A program made the position numbers and the translations under genes. From Notospermus geniculatus (lineage: Eukaryota > Nemertea > Pilidiophora > Heteronemertea > Lineidae): a DNA stretch of 64,000 nucleotides. The DNA is taken from NCBI GenBank assembly GCA_002633025.1, contig NMRB01000875.1, positions 40,052-104,051 on the forward strand. The letters are read 5' to 3'. The notes below the pieces were generated by a model, which was given only the letters and a program-made list of their open reading frames with translations, did no database searches and had not been told where the DNA came from. How positions within the stretch are numbered: position 1 is the stretch's first letter; each line of letters begins with the position of its first letter. Of the stretch, positions 51,829 through 62,100 are shown piece after piece.

Positions 51829-52905
51829 GCCTCTCTATGACCTTACAAACAACTGCGATTTTGGTGCAAATAAAGCATGGCGCACACATGCGACTAAAAT
51901 GGGGCGACTACCGATGCGACTATTACGTCGCATGCGATAATTGCCTTTGAGGTGGATCAGCGACATCACTGATCTTCCAACGAAGCATTGTCGCAAACGA
52001 GTCAGCAAAAACTAAAAATATGTTCAGTCGCTGCTGTGGTGGCAAGGCCGGTCGCCTAGAAAGTCGCTCGAAAGATATCACCAGTGTGCGCCATGCTTAA
52101 AGCATGGCACACACCTGCGACCAAAATCATGCGACCACCGACGAAACTGGCGACCACGACGTCGCAGGCAATCCCCGTGCGAGGTCGCTCGCCGTCCACA
52201 CTAGTCTTGCGACCACCGCCGAAGCGACTGAATTTTGGCATGGTATTGAAGTCATTCGAGTTGGTGAATTACGTGCTAATTTTCTCTTTATTCAGTACAT
52301 AAGTATACATGTACAAATTACAACAACTCGCCTTATGCATATGACAATTGTTTTTGCAAAGTACGTCAAAATAAAGGGGAAATATACACTTGTAAACTTC
52401 ACTGCAAGAAACATCTATATTATGCTTCCTTGCCGAAGCTGCGCTAAAGCCCGTTGTCCACTTAGGACTTTCTAGTAATAAAACTTATAATGGGGCTCAA
52501 ATGGGTGTTCATAAAGCATTTCCGCTAGGCAATCGGTGGCCTGTGACTGAAAGCACCCTCAGCCTCATAAGTTTTAGTACTGGAAAAATCTTACGTGTAC
52601 AGCAGACTTTACACTGTCCATTTTGTAAACACTGGCGCAGACGTTTGTCTAACAACTCGCCATAGCAAGGTTTGCACGGAGTCTGAGATTTTGAAACTCG
52701 TGTCTTATCGAAATCTCCTTGCGAGGTGAATATGAGGTCACAAGTACAGCGTTTGTGTTAATGTTAGCGGTGCGATCTCTTAATAAACTTTTACTGTGAT
52801 GATGGCACGATCAGGTTGATTTTAACTGAAAAATACATCTTGGAGGAATAAAACCGGACTTCTTTATTCCTCCAAGAATACATGTAGGACTACATCAAGA
52901 ACTAA

Positions 52906-53156
52906 TTACATGCCTATTATTTTCCTCCGGTAGTGAGAAACGTCAGAATTCGGGTACGTGTTTTTCTCATCAATACGACTGAACAAGAAGCATTTATTTT
53001 TTGGATGGTTGAAGTCGAATCCCAAACATCCTCCAACTTTGCAAGGTTTGGCATTACACGCAGTCTTGCAACCAGGAATTGTGGAAACACCGCTCTCGTA
53101 AACTCCTCCCATCCACTGACGGCCATCGTACACGACATACGACTTGCTGCAAATTT
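52906..53156 (-). CDS. Gene B PAN exon 2 with stop
   Basis: EICSKSYVVYDGRQWMGGVY, then [19 protein letters not shown] and CFLF, ending in TAA. Acceptor TTTCCACAG|, phase 1. A second, more distal last exon. Confidence 0.82.
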
Positions 53157-56100
53157 CTGTGGAAAGCAAAAAAAATTAAACTCAATGGGAATGCAAAGAA
53201 GAAACCGAGAGACATATCATGAGATTGTGGAACAGGGGCCTGATTCACAAAGCACACTTACGCCTAAGTGTGATCTTAGTGTACTCTTAACTATTGTGTG
53301 GGGACTTATGAACAATAGTTAAGAGTACACTAAGACCACACTTAGCCGAAGTGTGCTTTGTGAATCAGGCCCCTGATTCTTTAATTACATATTGAAATCA
53401 GATTTTATCTCTACAGAGATTTCATCTCTCGCATATCGCATCTCGGATGTCAGTTAAAGATACACTTTTGCTCAAAGAAAGTGTTTACAACAACTTGCCG
53501 TGGTCCATGCAGATGCAGAACATTATGATATTCTTAATATACATGCATTATACATTTTTTCAATACATGCAATTTGTCTTCGATTAAATTTAGTTTGTTT
53601 CTCCCATATTCCCACCCCAGTCGTAATTATTCCCGACCACCTGGATGAGAATGAGAAAAATGACCGACCACCGGTGGGGTGATGATATTTACCAGTGGCG
53701 GGGTGGAAATTATTACCACCGGGGTGGTAATATTTACCACCGGGGTGGCTATCATGTCTATTATTGTTACTGAAAAGTACATCATCAGGAACTAATTACA
53801 CACCTTTTGGTTTCCTCCGGTAGTGAGAAACCTGAGAATTCAGGTTCGTGTTTTCCTCGTCAATATCACTGAACAAGAAGCATCCATTGTTGCTGTTAAA
53901 GTCGAATCCCAAACATCCTCCAACTTCGCAAGGTTTGGCATTACAGGCGGCCTTGCAACCACGTACTGTCGAAACACCGCTCTCATAGATTCCTCCCATC
54001 CACTGACGGCCAGGGTACTTGTCATACGACTGGCTGCAAACTTCTGTCGGAAAGCAAAAAACCTCAACGTGATTTGTTAAACAGCCGTTATGAAAATTCA
54101 GAACATTCTTCCGTAAATTGGGCAGAAATCATAATTTCTGTTTTTTGATTTTGTTTACTTCTCTGTCGGTAACCATCTCACTTGTCTTCTTAGTACAAAA
54201 GAGGCTGATAAAGACTCGCGTCGACTACTTTGTCTTACATGACAGACTGCTGGTCATCAACGTATTCAGAGAGCGTTGCTACTTACCAATGGTTGGTGAA
54301 GATGTCGGTGGACTGCTTGTGAATTGTCTTGGCGTTGAGAACCCTGTCGGTCGTTTTGACACGCATCGTCCCTCCCGGATGTAGATATCGTCGACAGAAA
54401 CCGAAGCAGTGGCATCAAGTGTATGAGCCTCGAGTACAACCTTTGAAAGAGGTGAAGAAGGGGAGAAGAAAATGACATTGATGATGTCTTTTTGTTGGCG
54501 CCTTTAAGCTACATTGTACAGGCGTTCACTGACGAAAGGTGTACGCAGCTGTGTTTGGTGCAGCGTTGTGTATAGGTTTGGCCCGTCGACCATCCATGTA
54601 GCCAATCATTGAAAGTGTGGGAGTTCCCCAACCTGCGTGTTTGGCGGCAAATTTGAAATGGGCGATAAACCCACGTGACAAGCAGATCATTGTGTCTAAC
54701 CAGGGACCTAATGCCCGCTGTACACGATCAAATTTTTCATCCAATTTTTTGGAAATTCACATTCCGGGCACATTGGGGCTTCAATGTACAAACCCGCATG
54801 TAGGCCTTTATTGAGCATATTCAGAAAATATGGACGAAAAATTTGATCGTCTACAGCGGGCATAACCAGTGGGTGGCTCACTCCGACTGACATTTTATGT
54901 GGAAGACAGTCGTGAAATGTTATCACGCACAACAATCGAAGTATTCGGCTTCGTAAAATTTCAGTGAGGCCCGTGTGCCAGTGTGACATTACAATAGATT
55001 GACGGAATAAGCGGCGACTTGACAATGAGCGACACACAGAGAAACAGTGAGTTCGTTTCCCAGTGTGTTCCGAACAATGAGAATCACAGAAAAACGGCCA
55101 CGCTGAAAAACGTTACACTGGCCGAAGGCTTCCTTTACACAGAAGTATACGGTAGACGAAAACACCAGTTAACAATGGCTTAACGGTCGTGAATCCATTT
55201 GAAGCCTTTGTTAACCGGCGTTTTCGTATACTGTATACTTACCTCTATGTAAAGTGCTTTTCAGAATGTCCAGTCATTTTTGCACTCATTACCTAGCAAT
55301 GGAACCTAACCACAAACTACAAATTGCATGCCCATTAACGGCTGACCGACTATTAGGACCTTGTTCAGGTCTATAGTCTGATTGAAGATAATCATGCAAT
55401 CATGCACAGTAATTGGGACTTTTGTGGTTTGGTTCCATTGCAAGGTAAAATGAGAGCAAAAATGACTGGATATTCTGAAAAGCACTTTAAAAGAAGCCTT
55501 AGGGTCATTTGCTTTATTTGGAGTAAAGAATAACATACCCTGAAAGGGCCAGAAATGTCAATGGTAGTGTTCCATTCCTCCCAATAATCACTTAGTGGTA
55601 TCCTCAGCTCCACGTCATCGAGGTGATAGTTCAAACTCTGCACGATCAACTTGGCCGAATGGACACTTGCGCCTTGGAAAAATCCACCAAAACATGCTCT
55701 GTGGCCCTCAAAAAGAAGCCAGGGACCATCCAGCCTTCCTTGGTCGTGCGCAATCTGGAAGTTAAAAAAAATAATGTGGCGAGATAAAAAAATAATGTGG
55801 TGAGATACATGTATTAAAGCCCCATTGCATTGAAATTCTTACGTCGTAGGACATTAGTGTAGTGTAAAATGTACCCACAATCTGAAAAAACATCTTTCAA
55901 CTGCTTATGTGTGGACACGGAACAGATTCACAACATAATCGGTACCAAATATTCGTGATGTACAAATGGGGTTTAATAGTTTCAAATCTTGACCAACAGA
56001 CTTGGATTAATCGAGCCCTCAAGTGAACTTCGTCGGGGTGCAGACCTACCCATGGTTCTGGACGGAATACAAGGTAGTAGCCATTCCCAGTCGTGTGGTC

Positions 56101-59100
56101 ATAGCACGGGCTGGTTGTCCCAAGGCAGCTGTCAGTTCGTACAAAATCACTGCGATCATCACGGGAATTCGACATGAGACATTCCTCTAGGTCTTCCTCA
56201 AAATCACACGTAATTGGTCGAGCTGGAAAACATATTACCAACTCAAAGACAACCACATTGTCCACCATCATGTAGCAAAGAGTTTTAAATCACCTTCGAG
56301 TATTCCTCCAAGAAATCACCAACGATGTGTTCAAATGTCTGCAACAATGGGTCTTTAGGAAAAAGCTAAAATAATTTGACGCTCCCAAGAAAGATTTCAA
56401 AGTTGAAGATATATGGGCAGTGCTAAGATCATACGTACACTAAAAAGGGCTTTGTGAATCAGGCCCCAGGGGGCATACATGTATATATTCACGACCCCTT
56501 CCCAACTTTGCGTGCACGCAAGTGTTTGGCTGCACATGCCCTCACTGACTGACCAAGGGAGGTCGCCGTACATGTATGTTATAATAGGGAGGTTTAGAAA
56601 TCAAGCGATGAACGTAAACTTTAACGACAACGTTATTTTTGTACCGAAAGTACAGTATAAACTCTGGTTAATGTGTAATGAAAAATAACCTTGTCGTAAA
56701 GTTTACGTTTATCGTTTGATTTTTAAACCTCCCTAATATTGCTTCTACGATACTAACTGTATACTTTAATGGGTTTGTCGTTGTGTGGTAGTGGAGGAAA
56801 GGTTGGCCAAGGTGCCTGAGTGGTCGTTGGTTGAGGCGGATAACACGGGCTCACCGTTATGTCATCAACAGCCATGTCAGAAGTAAAATCAGCTCCCTTT
56901 GTTCCAACGAATACGATCTATATTGATAAACAAATGACATGTACATGGACATGGACAACAAGATCACGTAAATCTACCTAGCAGAGCCTGAAGAGACGGC
57001 ACGATAAACTCGAATCGAAGACCGTTCTTTAATTCCTTTTCCTCTTATTTCATTCCTTTTTCCATTTGTATTTCATAAGTTTCACTGCTCGGGCAAACAC
57101 TATCTTACCGAACATCTTTAGAAATACCCTGCACGTCTGTTCGCAGACTTCTACATGTACCGTGCAAGAGTGTGCATGGTGGTCTGAATTAAAACTTTCA
57201 GTGGACAATTAAAGTTATAATATTCACCATTATTTTTGTCTACGTCTCTCGAACAGGCGAGTCAAATACTATAATATCATACTATTTAATGTATAATATT
57301 ACACTATACCTTATACATGTATGTATTATTCTGCCTCGGGATCACAAGCTTCGCTTCAATCCACTTAACTCCATGGTCGCCTGATTTTTTGAACAGCTTT
57401 TGTTGTACTCCGTTAGTGGCGTTGATGAACACCTCCAAGCTCCCCATTCCAGCTCCTTTCATATGGTAGAAAAACTGCATGCATCTCTCGATATTCCCTG
57501 AAAATAGTTAATTAAAAAAAATTTGAAACAATTAAAAGTTTCATTAAAAGCTCATTGTAGAGTTGGACAAGGGAATTTGCATGTTTTATTATAATGCGTT
57601 ATCGCACCTTCATCTTTTACATGTAAATTCTACTTTTTCTAATTCCTTTATAATTTGTATCATATTCATTCTCTTCGTTAATTGACTATTGTTTTAGTCT
57701 ACTTGTAAAGCGCTTTGAAGTTCTTTTACATAAAGCGCTATATAANTACAGCTAACTTTGTAACGGTTGGATTTACACCCCATAAATGTATTACCAACAG
57801 ATAGAAATACGGTGCCTCGGAACCAGACAAACACATTCTCAATTGTTTTTAGTCGTTATGTACTAAGATATGATGCTTTTTATATAAATTAACACAAAAA
57901 TGGGTCAAAATGCATAAAATGTCAATTTCGATTAGGTAGCCGCTTAAAACGTCCAAAGAATAGGCTTAGTTGATTCCGAGGTACCATGTTTCTATGTGTT
58001 GGTAATACATTTATGGGGTGTAAATCCAACCGTTACAAAGTTAGCTGTACATCGGGTCCCACTCGCCTGTACAAAGCTCAGTTGTTGCGTCCATCGGCGT
58101 CCAACGTTGAAGCCAGTTCACAAAAATGAATATGCAAATTAAGTGGGTTCCCGCCGTGCGATTTTGGGGGATTTTTTATATGATGTCCAAGGTGACCTAA
58201 TAAAACATTTAAAGCAAAAAAACCTTCTGTTGCAATTTGTTCCCGGTTAATTCCTAGATTTACTGCACTACATTTGTATTTCATAAGTTTCACTGCTCGG
58301 GCAAACACTATCTTACCGAGCATCTTTAGAAATACCCTGCACGTCTGTTCGCAGACTTCTACATGTACCGTGCAAGAGTGTGGATGTGGTCTGAATTTAG
58401 ACTTGCAGTGGACAATTAAAGTTATAATATTGACCATTTCAAAAATTCATAAGCGAGCGACTATTTTTGTCTACGTCTCTCGAATAGGAGAGTCAAATAC
58501 TATAATATCATACTATTTAATGTATAATATTACACTATACCTTATACATGTATGTATTATTCTGCCTCGGGATCACAAGCTTCGCTTCAATCCACTTAAC
58601 TCCATGGTCGCCTGATTTTTTGAACAGCTTTTGTTGTACTCCGTTAGTAGCGTTGATGAACACCTCCAAGCTCCCCATTCCAGCTCCTTTCATATGGTAG
58701 AAAAACTGCATGCATCTCTCGATATTCCCTGAAAATAGTTAAATAAAAAAATTTGAAACAATTAAAAAGTTTCATCAAAAGCTCATTGTAGGGGTGGACA
58801 AGGGAATTTGCATGTTGTATTATAATGCGTCATCGCACCTTCATCTTTTACATGTAAATTCTACTTTTTCTATTCCTTTATAATTTGTATCACATTCATT
58901 CTCTTCGTTACTTCACTATTGTTTTAGTCTACTTGTAAAGCGCTTTGAAGTTCTTTTACATAAAGCGCTATATAACTTTTGTAATAATATAATACATGTA
59001 TAATATACATGTATAATATATACACAACCACTCCCTCTTCCACTTGTTTCCGACCCTAGTGGCGACATCCAAGGTCGGGTTCGATTGAAACCGGAGGGTC

Positions 59101-62100
59101 AGAATCCGAGGGTACACGTACTCGCGAAACGTCATATTTGACCTATTTTACTGAGTGGAGTCGTATCTCAGTGACTTGAGGATTGAACTCGACTGTACCA
59201 CGTGTCAAGATGGCGGCGATAAAAATGACGGACATATCTCACATTCTTTTCCTCTTGGTCATATTCCGGTGCATTTCAAGCGCCGACACGTCCATGTCAT
59301 CAATGCTACGTACGGTACATTATTTATGGCCTTGCAAAAGGCGCGAGGTAGCGTTCGCATGGAAGTCGTACTTACTTGACATGCGCAGATATCGTGAAAC
59401 TTGCGGTTGTTTGTGACAATCTGCGACAATAGCTGCGGCAATTTTCTACTTTTTAAACCCTGGCCAAAATTTCTGTCAGCCTCTTCAGTCCACACTGATA
59501 ATTTGGGGTTATAAACGATATTTTGCGACATTGTGCGATATTTTGCGACAAATCTGCGGTTGTAATGCCTGGCTTTCACTATCGCTACGAATGTCCCGAA
59601 TCGCCACGAATCTGAAATTGTCCCAATTCGTGGCCAATCGGGTTGAAAAATATGCCGAATGTCAAGAATGGGCTAAGAAACAAGTACGAATTCAAAGAAT
59701 CATAATTGTACGAACAAAAGGCACGATCACTCACGAATACTCGTGCTCGATTCGTACTTGATTCGTAAATACATTCGAGACATTCGTGCCTGTTTTCCGC
59801 GTGGGCCCATGATGCCCCACTTTCACTGACGCTACGAATGTCCCGAATCAGAAAGTTGTCCGATTCGTAGATAATTCTCAAACGTTCCTTGCAGTTCTTA
59901 AATGATTCTTGGTTGATTCCTAAAACATTCGTACAGTTCGTGTGAGTTCGTCGAGCCGCCACGAAAGTTTTTGCTTGTCAAAAACTTTCGTGGGACGGTT
60001 CACGAATTCCACGAATTTCACATTCGTAGAGATCGTAAACACTTCGCAGCCCTTTCTTATCGTCCGTAACAGCCTCGTAGTGGATTCTTTTGCATTCTGG
60101 GCTATTCTTGGCCATTCGCGTCTCCCTCAAATTTGTGGACCCAGGCCGAAAACATCCCGAAACCGGCACGAATGTCCCGAATGTATTTAGGAATCAAGTA
60201 CGGATCTATCACGAATCGGCCACGAATATTCGTAAGTGAGTCGTACCTTATTCGTACAATTCTTACATGATTCTTTGAATTTGTATTTCGTAGTTGAATT
60301 TGTGTCGTGGAATTCGTGAACGCTCCCACGAAAGTTTTTGACAAACAAAAACTCACGCGAACAGTACGATTGTTCAGGAATCAAATAAGAATCATTTAGG
60401 AACTGCAAGAATCGTTTGAGAATTATACTAGTGTCCCACTGGCGAATTTTAGCCTGCGACAAGGGACGAATGAAAAAATCGTAGCTTTTCGTAACTGTTC
60501 TTAGACTGTCGTCTATGTTCGCAGTGATTCGCTGGCTCGCAGAAAAATTTTCAAAATGTTCAAAATTTGCCTGCGACAAAATTTCATTCGAAGTCAGTCG
60601 AGGTTATCTCGTATATAGTCGCACCCATGTCGTACATAGTCGTACAGGATCGTAGGTCTTGAAGAATAACCTCGACTATCTACGACAGTCTGCGACTAGC
60701 TACGAGTAATGTGCGAAGAAACTACGAGCATCTACGACCACCCACGACTATCTTCGTCTAGGCCTGCGAGTGTTTGACGAATCAGCGACCAGCTGACAAT
60801 TCGCGGAAAACTACGTATAATGCTAAATATCGCAGCTTGTCGAGGGTATATCGCAGCCTTCAGATTCGCCCCTTGTCGTGGGCAAAAGTCGCCAGTGGGA
60901 CACTACCATTATCTGCGAACCCGACAACTTTCAGATTCGGGTCTGCAATATTATCGCAACGTCTGCGATAGTTTACGCTAATTTGCGACTGTACACCTGC
61001 GATTGTCTATCGCAATTAAGCGCAGGCCAACTGTCGCACGTGTGAGAGGTTTTATAGGGGGAACGCACCTTCGAAGTTAACAGCAGACGACATAGCGAGC
61101 GTGTCACCTGGTTTCACTGGATGTGAAGTTTCATAATACATATACGACCCCATCCCCGTGGTATTGTCAGCAGTTGGTCCGGTACCGGACGATGGGGTCG
61201 GGCCCTGAAATAAAATACAACGAGCTAATAGAAGTCTGTATATTATTCCAATTATGCCTTCAGCAAAAAGTTACGGGGACAGTGTATCCCTCACCTGGTG
61301 AACGAACATGATAAGACTGGTGTCCTGTCCAACCCACACAAAGCCAGTGATATAGGCTAGACTGATACCATGACGAAACCCTAGCTGACAATATGGCCGC
61401 CATCCTTTTCATCACTTGAAAAGTTCATCAAGTAAGGTAGCCTCCATGCGTCAATTCAATCTGTCATTGGTAACTTGGATCATTCAATGGATTTGAACAG
61501 TCTTGTCGAGCATGCATAAAGCCTAGTTTATACTTCGACGCACGACCATCGCTGGCGACCAACTCGCGATCTTGCGTTCGACGCCGAGCCCGTCGTGCGA
61601 TTTGGTCGGCGTCCGATCGCGAAGCTGTAATTACATCAGTCATTTCATAACAGGTCGCCGTCGCTAAAGTACGCTGGACTAAAGCCTAGTTTATACTTCG
61701 ACGCACGACCATCGGCGTCCGACGCGCGATCAAAATCTGGACGCCGACCTAATGAAGTATAGTAGGCTTATGTCGGCGTACAGATTTTGATCGTGCGTCG
61801 GACGCCGATGGTCTTGCGTCGAAGTATAAACTAGGCTTATGAATCAATTCCGCGAAGTCGGCGTCCAGATTTGATCGGGCGTCGGACGCCGATGGTCGAA
61901 GTATAAACTAGGCTTAACGCTGTTGCCTATCAAGCTCAAAAGTTACGTCACCCTCCACGAGAAAGAAAACCCAATGCACAATAAAATTGTAAATATAAAT
62001 CAGTGCTCGGGATGTACATGTATCAAAGCCTTTTAAAATGCATTTTACTTACAGCATTTCGAACCCATCCATTGAATAAATGTGTCCTATTTTCAAAGGT

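Larger units (their letters stand above)
51096..52905. other. Intergenic between dead GPCR and gene B
   Basis: Contains a duplicated block (51,289-51,445 and 51,671-51,828, the second starting at an N), a purine-rich GAGGAGTGA-type repeat (51,474-51,585), a foldback of gcgcacac/cgac words (51,881-52,105) and a short hairpin TTGGAGGAATAAA...TTTATTCCTCCAA (52,840-52,878) missing from unit 1. No gene. Confidence 0.6.

Noticed and set aside
59183-59416. A small frame with a hydrophobic start resembling a signal peptide
   Set aside because: No splice donor in the right phase, opposite strand to gene B, and inside an intron rich in repeats.
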